From: Bacteroidales bacterium | Lineage (GTDB): Bacteria > Bacteroidota > Bacteroidia > Bacteroidales > VadinHA17 | Length of the DNA stretch: 64,000 bases | Assembly (NCBI GenBank): GCA_021157415.1 | Contig: JAGGWN010000046.1 | Span: 18,839 to 82,838 of the forward strand | Reading direction: 5' to 3' | Part shown: positions 25,630-35,488 of the stretch, piece after piece | How positions within the stretch are numbered: the first letter of the stretch is position 1 | Layout: the number at the start of each line of letters is the position of its first letter | Notes under the pieces: generated by a model | What the model was told of the DNA's origin: nothing | Databases searched by the model: none | The model's input: the letters and a program-made list of their open reading frames with translations, nothing else | Position numbers and translations under genes: made by a program

Positions 25630-28600
25630 ATGTTTAAAAAAATCTTTTGGTTTGTTTTTGCCGGCCTGTTGTGTCTGCAGCTTCAGGTTCGTGCCGATGA
25701 AGCCCGGTTACTGCGCTTTCCTGATATTCACGGTAATCAGGTTGTATTTGTTTATGCCGGCGATCTGTATCTGGTCAGTGCCGAAGGAGGCGTGGCCAGA
25801 CAGATAACTACCAACAAGGGATATGAGTCTTTTCCGCATTTTTCCCCGGATGGAAAATATATTGCTTTTACCGGTCAGTATGACGGCAATACGGAAGTTT
25901 TTTTAATCCCTTCCACCGGCGGAGTTCCCAAGCGTCTGACCTTTACGGCCACCTTGGGACGTGATGATATAGGCGACCGTATGGGACCCAACAATATCGT
26001 GATGGGATGGACCCCCGACAGTAAATATATTGTTTACCGTTCCCGGAGATATTCTTTCAACTCTTTTGTGGGACAGTTGTTTATTGTGCCTGTAGAAGGA
26101 GGTCTTTCAAAAGAAGTACCCATATCAAAAGGAGGTTTCTGCTCATACTCACCTGACGGGAAAAAACTTGCCTTTAACTGGGTATTCAGGGAGTTTCGTA
26201 CCTGGAAATATTACAAAGGGGGAATGGCTGATGATATCCGGATCGTGGATTTAGAAACAAAAAAGGTGGAGAAGATCACAAATAATATAAACCAGGATAT
26301 TATCCCTATGTGGATGGGAGATAAGATTTATTTTCTCTCAGACCGGGACCGGACCATGAACCTCTTTTCCTATGATCTTACAACCAGACAGGAGAAAAAG
26401 CTGACCCATTTTACGGATTATGATATCAAATTTCCCGGATACGGAAAAGATTATATCGTTTTTGAGCGGGGCGGTTACCTGTATAAGTTTAATATACATA
26501 CAAATAATACTACCCAGATCCATGTGCAAATAGCCAATGATGAGAAATGGAGCCGGACACAATGGGAAGATGCATCAAAGAAGATTTCCTCCATGGATCT
26601 TTCTCCGGATGGAAAACGCATCCTTTTCGGGGCTCGTGGAGATGTTTTTTCCGTGCCGGCGGAACATGGCATTACCGTGAATTATACAGAATCGTCTCAT
26701 GCCAATGACCGGGATGCCTACTGGTCCCCCGACGGAAAATACATTGCTTATATCTCGGATCGCAGCGGAGAGTTTCAGATCTACCTCCAAAAGCAGAATG
26801 GTTCCGGAGGCCCTGTACAGATCACTTCCGGATTGAAAACCTACATCTTCGACCTGGCCTGGTCGCCTGACAGCAAGAAAATCCTGTTTAATGACAAAAG
26901 GCAGACCCTGAATTATGTAGATATTGACACAAAGAAGATGGTGCAGGTGGACCAATCGGATGAGGCTCCCTGGTTCAGCTATGACTGGTCGCCCGACAGT
27001 AAATGGATCACTTACACCAAAGCGGAAAAAGGAATGACGAAGATCCGGCTTTACAGCCTGGAATCACAGAAATCCTACGAGTTGACGGATGCCTGGTATG
27101 AATCTGATAATCCCTCTTTCAGCAGTGACGGAAAGTATATCGTATTTACCTCTGCCAGGGATTTTCATCCTATGTATAGCCAGGTGGAATGGGATTATGC
27201 CTATGAGGATATGAACCGGATCTATCTGATCGCTCTGTCCAAGGAAACCCCCTCACCTTTTGCTCCTGAAAATGATGTGGTGAAAGTTACAGAAGAAAAG
27301 ACAACCTCTGCATCTGACAAAAAAGGAAAAGAAAAGAAGGGAAAGAAAGATGTTAGCACAAAAGAAAAAGAGAATGCAAAACAAGTAGTGATAGACCTGG
27401 AAGGGATTCAGAACAGGGTCATTGGGATCCCTGTGAAGCCATCCAATTATTTTAACGTGACTTGTGTGGACAACAAGGTTTACTATGTACGCTCTTCATC
27501 CAAGGGCGGAGGCCCATCCTTTGGGATGTATGACCTGAAAAAGAAAAAGGAGACGGAGTTATTCTCAGGCATATTTAGTTATGTTATCTCATCCAATCAT
27601 AAGAAGATGTTGGTGCGTCAGGGAAGCAAGTATCAGGTTATTCCCCTGCCTTCTTCAAAAATACAACTGAATAAGCCGGCGGATCTTTCCAATATGAAAG
27701 TGCTGGTAGATCACCATCAGGAATGGAAGCAGATGTTTGAGGAGAGCTGGAGGCAGATGCGTGACTTTTTCTATGCTCCCAATATGCACGGTCTGAACTG
27801 GAAAGCGATCCATGATAAATATGCAGTGCTGGTGCCTTATGTGAACCACCGTTCCGATCTGACCTATATCATCGGAGAAATGGTTGGAGAATTGAGTATT
27901 GGCCATTCATATGTCATCAACGGAGAACGTCCTATGCCGCAACGGATCCGGATGGGTTTACTGGGAGCTAGATTCTCACGTACGGGAAACGGATACTTCC
28001 GGGTGGATCATATCCTGAAGGGGGCCAACTGGAACAAGTCCCTGCGTTCCCCCCTGACCGAACTGGGAGTGAACGTAAAAGAGGGAGATTATATCCTGGC
28101 CGTGGACGGACATCCGTGCAATAAAGTGAATAATATCTTTGATCTGTTGGTCGGAAAAGCCGGTAAAACCGTCGAATTGACAGTGAACAGTAAACCGGAC
28201 ATGGCAGGAAGCCGGAAAGTGTTGGTCGTGCCTGTAGCCGATGAATCGGCTTTGTACTATTACGAATGGGTGGAAAACAATATCAGAAAGGTCAGCGAAG
28301 CTACCAACGGCCAGGTGGGATATATCCATATCCCGGATATGGGGCCGGAAGGTCTGAATGAATTTGTGAAGCATTATTATCCTCAATTGCTGAAGAAAGG
28401 CCTGATTATTGATGTTCGCGGTAATGGAGGAGGGAATGTATCACCTATGATCATGGAACGATTGCTACGTACTATTACCTATGTGACCATGCATGCAGGC
28501 GAGAAAAAAGGGGATGTGAATCCTGTCGGGACCTTTATCGGTCCGAAAGTGGCTTTGCTGGATAAGTATTCCGCTTCGGACGGGGACCTCTTTCCTTATC

Positions 28601-28923
28601 GTTTTAAGTATCATAAACTCGGGAAACTGATAGGCACCCGTTCCTGGGGAGGCGTTGTCGGCTATAGCGGTTCTATTCCCCTGATTGACGGTGGGTCGCT
28701 GATTACACCCTCTTATGCTCCTTTTGCGGCCAATGGCAGTGGCTGGATCATCGAAGGTCATGGGGTCGAACCGGATATTTATGTCGAAAACGACCCGGTC
28801 AGGGAGTATGAAGGGATCGACGACCAGATGAACAAAGCCATCGAGGTGATCAGGGAAGAAGTGAAGAATTTCAAATATAAAATTCCGCCCATACCACCGT
28901 TTCCGGATAAGAGCGGAAAGTAA
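25630..28923 (+). CDS. exported tricorn-like S41 peptidase
   Basis: A 1097-residue tricorn protease homologue. A signal peptide (cleavage around VRADEAR) is followed by two beta-propeller regions with repeated FSPDGKYIAF/WSPDSKKILF blades (about residues 30-560), a lysine-rich low-complexity linker (about 560-590), a C1 helical segment, a PDZ domain (GVNVKEGDYILAVDGHPC) and the S41 core. The nucleophile is in YSASDGDLFPYRF and the downstream GTRSWGGVVGYSG loop matches tricorn. Propellers probably thread peptides to the active site; in Bacteroidota these enzymes are periplasmic. Monocistronic with its own promoter-like box. Confidence 0.93.
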   Translation: MFKKIFWFVFAGLLCLQLQVRADEARLLRFPDIHGNQVVFVYAGDLYLVSAEGGVARQITTNKGYESFPHFSPDGKYIAFTGQYDGNTEVFLIPSTGGVPKRLTFTATLGRDDIGDRMGPNNIVMGWTPDSKYIVYRSRRYSFNSFVGQLFIVPVEGGLSKEVPISKGGFCSYSPDGKKLAFNWVFREFRTWKYYKGGMADDIRIVDLETKKVEKITNNINQDIIPMWMGDKIYFLSDRDRTMNLFSYDLTTRQEKKLTHFTDYDIKFPGYGKDYIVFERGGYLYKFNIHTNNTTQIHVQIANDEKWSRTQWEDASKKISSMDLSPDGKRILFGARGDVFSVPAEHGITVNYTESSHANDRDAYWSPDGKYIAYISDRSGEFQIYLQKQNGSGGPVQITSGLKTYIFDLAWSPDSKKILFNDKRQTLNYVDIDTKKMVQVDQSDEAPWFSYDWSPDSKWITYTKAEKGMTKIRLYSLESQKSYELTDAWYESDNPSFSSDGKYIVFTSARDFHPMYSQVEWDYAYEDMNRIYLIALSKETPSPFAPENDVVKVTEEKTTSASDKKGKEKKGKKDVSTKEKENAKQVVIDLEGIQNRVIGIPVKPSNYFNVTCVDNKVYYVRSSSKGGGPSFGMYDLKKKKETELFSGIFSYVISSNHKKMLVRQGSKYQVIPLPSSKIQLNKPADLSNMKVLVDHHQEWKQMFEESWRQMRDFFYAPNMHGLNWKAIHDKYAVLVPYVNHRSDLTYIIGEMVGELSIGHSYVINGERPMPQRIRMGLLGARFSRTGNGYFRVDHILKGANWNKSLRSPLTELGVNVKEGDYILAVDGHPCNKVNNIFDLLVGKAGKTVELTVNSKPDMAGSRKVLVVPVADESALYYYEWVENNIRKVSEATNGQVGYIHIPDMGPEGLNEFVKHYYPQLLKKGLIIDVRGNGGGNVSPMIMERLLRTITYVTMHAGEKKGDVNPVGTFIGPKVALLDKYSASDGDLFPYRFKYHKLGKLIGTRSWGGVVGYSGSIPLIDGGSLITPSYAPFAANGSGWIIEGHGVEPDIYVENDPVREYEGIDDQMNKAIEVIREEVKNFKYKIPPIPPFPDKSGK

Positions 28924-29009
28924 TAGAACAAAGAAGAAGCTCTCCTCCGTAGTCAATATCCTCGCAAAGGTTGCGGTGATAAAAGACTACACCGGCAGGC
29001 AGGTACAAA

Positions 29010-29037
29010 GCAGGGACGCAAGATTTTGCGTCCCTGC
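29010..29037. repeat. perfect 12-bp stem-loop between convergent genes
   Basis: GCAGGGACGCAA (29010-29021) pairs with TTGCGTCCCTGC (29026-29037) around a GATT loop. It lies between the ends of the tricorn-like and nucleoside hydrolase genes and could terminate or protect both transcripts, but no T-run follows on either strand. Confidence 0.6.
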
Positions 29038-29093
29038 CCTATAGAGTGGGGAACTGTATCTACGTAGATGATTCATGATGGCCTGTGTTGTTT

Positions 29094-30128
29094 TTATTTT
29101 TTTATTGAACTTTTTTCGCTGGCTGTAACAACTTCTACCAGTCTGTGGGTTATTTTCTTTGCCTGGATACTGTCAATTTTCAGAACTTGACATTTGGCAT
29201 CTTTTTCAGGCACAAAAAAAGTTGCACAGGCTGTGTCCGTTTTAACGTATCCCGGGTCTGACAGGGTGAAATATCCGGAATCTTTTTCCATGACATACAA
29301 GACGGAGGTAGGGTCCCAGCAAGGCCTGTCGTAAGGCATCTTCATAAAGGATTTATAGGCTTCTGCCAAGGGATGGTGCTTTTCTTTTCCGAAATCATGC
29401 TCAATGGAAGAGGCGGGATATTTCACTTGTATCCCTACTTCAAACGGACTGATGATGATTTTGGTGGGCCAGTGGTCAAAAACATCCCTGGCAGCATCAC
29501 AATCATTGACAACATTGAATTCCCTGTTTTGAATGATGCCGTCGAAGTTGGCGGCCATCATACTGAGGTACTTTACCTTTTGTCTGATCAGATCTGTTCC
29601 GTTCCGGCTGGAAAATGCATCGGGCCCCGAATTTAACAGATCGGAAAGATTAGTGGAAAAGCCCACACAGATAATAATGAGGGATGTATCGGGTGACCTT
29701 GCGAGCAGCTTTCTGTAAAGACTTACGGCACCCGGAATTTCCCGGTATCCGGGAAGGGTTCCCTGAAAAACTTTTTTCCCGTTTTCTTTTAGTTCCGCCA
29801 CGGCTTTGGCATAGGTGGGATCTTGCGGTCCCCTGTTTTTAAGGGTCATGCCCAGAGGAATGCCGGGATGTCCGTACCAGGTATTCAGAATGTCAACATA
29901 TTCGACGGAATAAGGATTCTTTTTGCTCAGGATTACTCCCATCAGATGGAGTTTTCCTTCCGACATATAGTTATTCAACATGGTAAGTGCCAGGGCATCG
30001 TCAATATCGTTACCCATATCGGTATCAAAGATGATACGTGGGGCAGATTGTTCTTTTGTGCCTGATGTATGGCAGGATGGCAGCAGAATAAGCAACAACC
30101 ATACCAGTATAACATATTTATTTTTCAT
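29094..30128 (-). CDS. nucleoside hydrolase lipoprotein
   Basis: A 344-residue inosine/uridine-preferring nucleoside hydrolase, which splits ribonucleosides into base and ribose. The calcium-binding signature FDTDMGNDIDDALAL starts at about residue 33, and the C-terminal CWDPTSVLY holds the catalytic-site Asp. A lipobox LLPSC (Cys19) indicates export and lipid anchoring. Its start overlaps the end of the ribokinase gene by 11 bases, completing an operon of sugar transporter, ribokinase and hydrolase. Released ribose would be imported and phosphorylated by its neighbours. Confidence 0.92.
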   Translation of the reverse strand: MKNKYVILVWLLLILLPSCHTSGTKEQSAPRIIFDTDMGNDIDDALALTMLNNYMSEGKLHLMGVILSKKNPYSVEYVDILNTWYGHPGIPLGMTLKNRGPQDPTYAKAVAELKENGKKVFQGTLPGYREIPGAVSLYRKLLARSPDTSLIIICVGFSTNLSDLLNSGPDAFSSRNGTDLIRQKVKYLSMMAANFDGIIQNREFNVVNDCDAARDVFDHWPTKIIISPFEVGIQVKYPASSIEHDFGKEKHHPLAEAYKSFMKMPYDRPCWDPTSVLYVMEKDSGYFTLSDPGYVKTDTACATFFVPEKDAKCQVLKIDSIQAKKITHRLVEVVTASEKSSIKK

Positions 30129-31053
30129 GCGTGGGGATATTATGATTCATTAAAAAACGTTCAATTTCATGCAGGGAAGGCACGGAAGGTTGTGCTCCGA
30201 GTCTGGTTACGGAAATCGCTGCTGCGGCATTGGCAAACCTGGCAGCACCAGTCAGATCGTTATTCTCCAGTATGCTGGTGGCAAATGCACCGCAAAAAGT
30301 GTCGCCGGCGGCAGTGGTATCCACGGGGGTGACCGGAAAACTTTTTACAAACGTCCGAATCGTTTTGTTGAAGATATAAGCTCCTTTTTTCCCTAAGGTG
30401 AGAATAATATTTTCCGGACCTTTCTCTATCAGTTTGTGTCCGATAACATGCAGGGATTCTTCGGAGACTTTCCGGCCGGTAATCATTTCCGCTTCCGTTT
30501 CATTTAAAATAAGATATGTGACGGTTTTAAGCACCTCCTCATCCAGCTTTCGTGCCGGGGCAGGATTCAGAAGTATCTGTTTCCCATGGAAGGATGCCAG
30601 TTTTGTAATATGTTTTACGGTTTCATAAGGGATCTCCAACTGCATAACGATAAGGTCGGCCTCTTTAATTACGTCATGGTAAGGATCCATTTTTTCTTTG
30701 CTTAAATGTTGATTGGCTTCCGGAGCGACCGCAATAAAATTTTCACCTTTCCTGTCCACAAAGATCAGGGCTGTACCGGTATAACGATCCTGTATCGTAT
30801 ATACGTATTGGGTGTCGATATGATTTTCCTGTAAGTTTTGAAGCGCTCTCTGGCCTTTGTCATCGTCACCCAGGCAGGTAATAAAAGTGACATTTCCGCC
30901 GGCACGGGCTGCCGCAATAGCCTGGTTGGCCCCTTTTCCGCCAAAAGCTTCCGACAGGACAGCGTCCCCGACGGTTTCCCCCGGGACCGGTAAATGATCT
31001 ACCTGTGCAATGATATCAATATTTGTACTGCCTACAACAAGAATTTTTTTCAT
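30118..31053 (-). CDS. rbsK: ribokinase
   Basis: A 311-residue PfkB-family kinase that phosphorylates ribose to ribose 5-phosphate. N-terminal VVGSTNIDIIAQVDHLPVPG, substrate motif GGKGANQAIAAARAGG, LNPAPA, and the catalytic anion-hole motif DTTAAGDTFCGAF near residue 250 identify ribokinase. It sits between a GRP-type sugar transporter gene (three-base gap) and the nucleoside hydrolase gene (overlap), so ribose from nucleosides is the likely substrate. Confidence 0.95.
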   Translation of the reverse strand: MKKILVVGSTNIDIIAQVDHLPVPGETVGDAVLSEAFGGKGANQAIAAARAGGNVTFITCLGDDDKGQRALQNLQENHIDTQYVYTIQDRYTGTALIFVDRKGENFIAVAPEANQHLSKEKMDPYHDVIKEADLIVMQLEIPYETVKHITKLASFHGKQILLNPAPARKLDEEVLKTVTYLILNETEAEMITGRKVSEESLHVIGHKLIEKGPENIILTLGKKGAYIFNKTIRTFVKSFPVTPVDTTAAGDTFCGAFATSILENNDLTGAARFANAAAAISVTRLGAQPSVPSLHEIERFLMNHNIPTHEK

Positions 31054-31056
31054 ACA

Positions 31057-32067
31057 CTATAATTTAGCCACAATGATCAGGGTAAGTCCCAGGATAAATG
31101 ATAAAAACATGAAGGAGAGTAACAACTTGATTTTAGAGGGATTCCGGGCGCTCTTAAATTCTTTCCAGATAAAGACACCCCAGATAGCCGAGACCAGGGT
31201 AGCTCCCTGACCCAGACCATAGGAGATGGCATAGCTGGCTTTGTCAGCGGCTATGATGCTGAAAAGCATGCCCAGTCCCCAGATGCTTCCTCCAAGAATG
31301 CCAATCAAATGCAGTCTTGGAGTGCCTTTATTGAAATACGCTCTGTACGGGGCTTTATTTCCTGACAAGGGTTTGTACATGACAATGGTATTCCAAAGAA
31401 AACTGGAAAGAAATACTCCGACGGAGAAAAGGAACATGGCCGTATAAGGGGTCAGTTTCCCAGGCTGAGGATTTACAAAATTCATAGACATGGAAGCAGC
31501 TACAAAGCGGTAAAAGAATCCCATGGCAATACCTGCCAGAACGGAAATGACAAGGCCTTTCCAGAAAGTCTTATTGTCGTCTTTTGTCTGTACCTGCCTG
31601 TAAGCAAGGGAATCCAGCAGAATTGCAACTGCCACCAACAAGACGCCAGTGAAAAGATACCATGGATTGCCTGCCGGGGCAGCCAGATAGTTTACGACAA
31701 CCCCCAGAACCAGTGCAAGACCTATGCCTACAGGAAAAGCTACAGCCATGCCGGCAATGTCAATGGCAATGACCAGGAGGATGTTGGCAAAGTTGAAAAT
31801 AATCCCTCCGGTGAGTGCCGAAATAACTGAGTTTCCTTCCGCCTGACGGAGATCTGTCAGAAAACTCCTTCCGTGTTCACCAATGCTGCCCAGCGTAAAG
31901 GCCATAATTACAGAGAAAAGCAGAATTCCAAAAACATAATCCCAGTAAAAATGCTGAAATGGCCATTCCCGGGATGCCAGTTTCTGGGTGTTGGCCCAGG
32001 ATCCCCAGCAGAGCATGGTAATGATTAAAAGTATAACTGCCTGTGTGTAGTTGTGAATGATAAACAT
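31057..32067 (-). CDS. GRP-family sugar transporter (probable ribose uptake)
   Basis: A 336-residue inner-membrane protein with about ten hydrophobic helices in the DMT/GRP superfamily. MLCWGSWANTQKLA at the N-terminus and SYGLGQGATLVSAIWGVFIWKEF at the C-terminus are typical of glucose/ribose uptake (GRP/RhaT-like) proteins. It is the promoter-proximal gene of the salvage operon with ribokinase and nucleoside hydrolase, which makes ribose or a nucleoside the best guess for its substrate. Divergent from the S9 peptidase gene. Confidence 0.87.
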   Translation of the reverse strand: MFIIHNYTQAVILLIITMLCWGSWANTQKLASREWPFQHFYWDYVFGILLFSVIMAFTLGSIGEHGRSFLTDLRQAEGNSVISALTGGIIFNFANILLVIAIDIAGMAVAFPVGIGLALVLGVVVNYLAAPAGNPWYLFTGVLLVAVAILLDSLAYRQVQTKDDNKTFWKGLVISVLAGIAMGFFYRFVAASMSMNFVNPQPGKLTPYTAMFLFSVGVFLSSFLWNTIVMYKPLSGNKAPYRAYFNKGTPRLHLIGILGGSIWGLGMLFSIIAADKASYAISYGLGQGATLVSAIWGVFIWKEFKSARNPSKIKLLLSFMFLSFILGLTLIIVAKL

Positions 32068-32138
32068 GGGTGTTAATTGTTTTATTTCAAACCTACATAT
32101 TTTTTTTATTTTTATGAAAATTTTTAATCTACTTTACT

Positions 32139-35027
32139 ATGAAATCCTTAAAATTATTTTTATTCCCGGTACTTCTGAGTTTATTGGTTCTCGATCTTTT
32201 CGGACAAAGTTCCGGTAAGAAACCTCTGTCTCATGACGTTTATGATTCGTGGAAGAGCATCAAAGGGATTACGCTTTCGCGTGACGGCCGGTGGGCGAGC
32301 TATGAAATCAATCCGCAACAGGGAGACGGTTGGCTCTACCTGTATGATGTAAAAAAACACAGCCTTGATTCTTTTCCGAGAGGTTCAGGGGCCCGATTCT
32401 CTCCGGCTTCGGATTATCTGGTATTTAAGATCAAACCCCAATACAAAGTTGTAAGGAAAGCCAAAAGGGATAAAAAGAAAAAGGAGGATATGCCGAAGGA
32501 TTCTCTGGGGATCGTCTTGCTGAAGGATAAATCATTGATCAGGGTTGCAAAGGTCCGCTCTTTTGGTATACCCGATGAAGACGGCGAATGGTTCTGGTAC
32601 CGAAGAGAAAAGGTGTATCCTGAGAAACCGGATACCGCTGACAGAAACTCATCCGAAGAAGCAAACAAATCTTATCAGAAGAAAAAAAAGGAGTATGATA
32701 AACAGGTAAAGAAGATAAAGAAGGCCAAAGGGACGGATCTGGTGGTGACGGATCCTTTGAAGGATAAGTTTCTGATATATCATGATGTGACCGGCCAGAC
32801 AATCTCCAAAAGCGGAAAGAGGATTGCCTTTATCATGGAAAAGAAAGACTCGCTGGAGCAGTCGGTCGTGTATGTATTTAATACGGAAACAGGGCAGGAG
32901 CGTCCGGTATTGAAAAGGGAGGGGCCAGGCGTCCACTCGGATAAGATAGCCCTTGATAAACAGGGAGATCAACTGGTGTTTCTCCATTCGGCCGATACGG
33001 GAGCTGCGAAGATATATGATCTTTATTACTGGCATGCGGGACAGGATTCGGCCCTGGTGGCAGCAGATACCTTAACGAAGGGCATGCCTGACGGCTGGAG
33101 TGTAAGCATTAACAGACAACCTTGGTTTTCGGAAGATGGTTCGCGCCTCTTTTTGGGGACGGCCCCCATACCGAAACCGGAGCCTAAGGATACATTGCTG
33201 GAAGAGGAAAAATATCATGTGGATATCTGGAACTGGAAGGATCCTTATCTGCAGCCTATGCAGAAACTGCAGGCAGAGCGGGAGAAGAAAAGGACCTGGC
33301 TGGCTTTGTGGTACCCGGGGGATAACCAATTTGTGCAACTGGGGGATAAAAAGGTTCCTGAGGTCTCGGTGGCATTGAAGGGCAATGCACCCTGGGGGCT
33401 GGGACGTTCCAATCTGCCGTATCGCAAGCTGATCTCGTGGGAGGCAAACAGATATCAGGATATTTATCGGATTAACTTGAAAACGGGCGCAAAAGAGAAG
33501 TTGCTGGCCAAAGCGCCTTCCTCGGTGTCCTTGTCCCCGGAAGGGAACTACCTGGTGTGGTATCAGACGGCCGACAGTTGCTGGTATGTCAGGAATATCA
33601 ATAGCGGGAAAGAGGTTAATGTGACCGGTAGTCTTTCGGTGGCTTTTTATAATGAGCGCCATGATACGCCCAGTGATCCTTATCCCTATGGGCTGGGAGC
33701 GTGGTATGACCATGACGACTATTTTATCCTCTACGATAGGTTTGATCTATGGAAAGTGGATCCTTCCGGCAGGGAGAAACCGGTATGTCTCACACATGGC
33801 TACGGACGGAAAAAACAGATACGTTTTCGCAGGCAAAATCTCAACCGGAAAAAGGAAACCATCGGACCGGATGAGAGACTGTATCTACAGGCATTTCATA
33901 TATATAACAAAAAGTCCGGATACTATACCCTTTCGGCCGGCAAAGCGGCCGATCCGAAAAAACTGGTGCTGGATGATTGCCAGTATTTATCTCTGATGAA
34001 ACCGGAAAAAGCCGATGAACTGTTTTGGAGGAAAGAAACATTTCAGGAATATCCGGAGCTGTGGACCGGAAATATGAAGATGCAGAAAGCCCGGAAGATT
34101 TCCCTGACCAACCCTCAGCAGAAAGATTATCTGTGGGGTTCTGTAGAGTTGGTGGAATGGAGGGCCTTTAACGGAGAAAAATTGCAGGGTCTTTTATACA
34201 AGCCGGAGAACTTTAATCCGAAGGGAAAATACCCTATGATCGTTTATTTCTATGAACGTAGTTCGGACGGGATGCACCGCCATTGGGTGCCTGCCCCCAG
34301 CCGCTCGATCATCAACCGTACCATGTATACCAGCAATGGCTACCTGGTCTTTGTGCCTGACATTACTTATGAGACCGGATACCCCGGTCAGAGTGCTTAT
34401 AAAGCGGTGGTCAGCGGGACGCAGGCGATGGTGGAAAGGTATCCTTTTATCGACAGGGACCGTATGGCCATGAATGGACAGAGCTGGGGAGGCTATCAGA
34501 TTGCTTATCTGGTGACACAGACAGACATGTTCAGGTGTGCTTTTTCGGGAGCTCCGGTGTCTAACATGACTTCTGCTTACGGAGGGATCCGGTGGGGCTC
34601 GGGTATGAGCCGCATGTTTCAGTATGAACAGACACAGAGCCGTATTGGCGGAACTTTGTGGGAAAAACCTTTACTTTACATTGAGAATTCCCCTGTTTTC
34701 TTTGTGCCGAAGATCCATACGCCGTTGTTGATCATGCATAACGACAAGGACGGTGCTGTACCCTGGTATCAGGGTATCGAATTTTTCGTGGCTTTGCGAC
34801 GACTCAACAAACCGGCCTGGCTGCTGGAATACAATAATGAAGACCACAACCTGACGCGTCGTGCCGACGAAAAAGATCTCTCCGTCCGTGTGATGCAGTT
34901 CTACGACCATTATCTGAAAGATAAACCGGCCCCCGTATGGATGATTTATGGTATCCCTGCTGTGAAAAAAGGAAAGACGGACGGATATGAGCCGGTGCCG
35001 GAAATAAAAGACAGAATCAAAAAGTAA
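32139..35027 (+). CDS. exported S9-family (prolyl oligopeptidase-like) peptidase
   Basis: A 962-residue serine peptidase with signal peptide (cleavage near LFGQSSG). The N-terminal two thirds form a beta-propeller region with a lysine-rich insert (about residues 100-210). The alpha/beta hydrolase domain has nucleophile Ser in GQSWGGYQIAY (about residue 785), Asp in HNDKDGAVPW and His in NNEDHNLTRR, a complete triad. Length exceeds dipeptidyl peptidase IV but fits large Bacteroidota S9 proteins. Probably cleaves oligopeptides in the periplasm. Stands alone. Confidence 0.92.
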   Translation: MKSLKLFLFPVLLSLLVLDLFGQSSGKKPLSHDVYDSWKSIKGITLSRDGRWASYEINPQQGDGWLYLYDVKKHSLDSFPRGSGARFSPASDYLVFKIKPQYKVVRKAKRDKKKKEDMPKDSLGIVLLKDKSLIRVAKVRSFGIPDEDGEWFWYRREKVYPEKPDTADRNSSEEANKSYQKKKKEYDKQVKKIKKAKGTDLVVTDPLKDKFLIYHDVTGQTISKSGKRIAFIMEKKDSLEQSVVYVFNTETGQERPVLKREGPGVHSDKIALDKQGDQLVFLHSADTGAAKIYDLYYWHAGQDSALVAADTLTKGMPDGWSVSINRQPWFSEDGSRLFLGTAPIPKPEPKDTLLEEEKYHVDIWNWKDPYLQPMQKLQAEREKKRTWLALWYPGDNQFVQLGDKKVPEVSVALKGNAPWGLGRSNLPYRKLISWEANRYQDIYRINLKTGAKEKLLAKAPSSVSLSPEGNYLVWYQTADSCWYVRNINSGKEVNVTGSLSVAFYNERHDTPSDPYPYGLGAWYDHDDYFILYDRFDLWKVDPSGREKPVCLTHGYGRKKQIRFRRQNLNRKKETIGPDERLYLQAFHIYNKKSGYYTLSAGKAADPKKLVLDDCQYLSLMKPEKADELFWRKETFQEYPELWTGNMKMQKARKISLTNPQQKDYLWGSVELVEWRAFNGEKLQGLLYKPENFNPKGKYPMIVYFYERSSDGMHRHWVPAPSRSIINRTMYTSNGYLVFVPDITYETGYPGQSAYKAVVSGTQAMVERYPFIDRDRMAMNGQSWGGYQIAYLVTQTDMFRCAFSGAPVSNMTSAYGGIRWGSGMSRMFQYEQTQSRIGGTLWEKPLLYIENSPVFFVPKIHTPLLIMHNDKDGAVPWYQGIEFFVALRRLNKPAWLLEYNNEDHNLTRRADEKDLSVRVMQFYDHYLKDKPAPVWMIYGIPAVKKGKTDGYEPVPEIKDRIKK

Positions 35028-35166
35028 AAAGGAAACCATTTACACCAAGAATACGGTGGCCCAAGAGAAGAGAAACATTTGAACAGGCTTTAGGCTGACA
35101 TCCGGACAAAAGTTCATAGTCAGCCCGGGGAGACTATTTCATGATTAAATGCCGGCGATCTGACTT

Positions 35167-35385
35167 CTACAGCGTCAGGATGTTGGTCCATTTCAATAAA
35201 AACAACACCAGGAAGGTTAGAGCCAGGCTTCCCAGTACAACAACTTGCCAGTACCGGGTTCTGATGCCAAATTGTTTCCACATTTTATCACCGTTTTCCT
35301 TTTTGTAATGTTTTAATGAAAGTTTGGTGATTAAGAACGTGAAAATCATAAATAATGCGATACCGGTAATCCAAAATTCTCTCAT
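35167..35385 (-). CDS. small two-helix membrane protein, unknown
   Basis: A 72-residue protein with a hydrophobic helix at each end (ITGIALFMIFTFLITKL and VVVLGSLALTFLVLFLL) joined by a basic loop, suggesting an inner-membrane hairpin. I do not recognise a family. It lies upstream of, and on the same strand as, no close partner: the GH20-like gene starts 1.2 kb away and ends about 100 bases to the right. Confidence 0.6.
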   Translation of the reverse strand: MREFWITGIALFMIFTFLITKLSLKHYKKENGDKMWKQFGIRTRYWQVVVLGSLALTFLVLFLLKWTNILTL

Positions 35386-35488
35386 ATTGTATTTTTTATC
35401 CTGTTCAGGGGATATTACATACGTCGAACGTACCCAAAATTTCCATTAGGTCCGGAGGATACACCGTTGTATGAGCAATGATACAATG

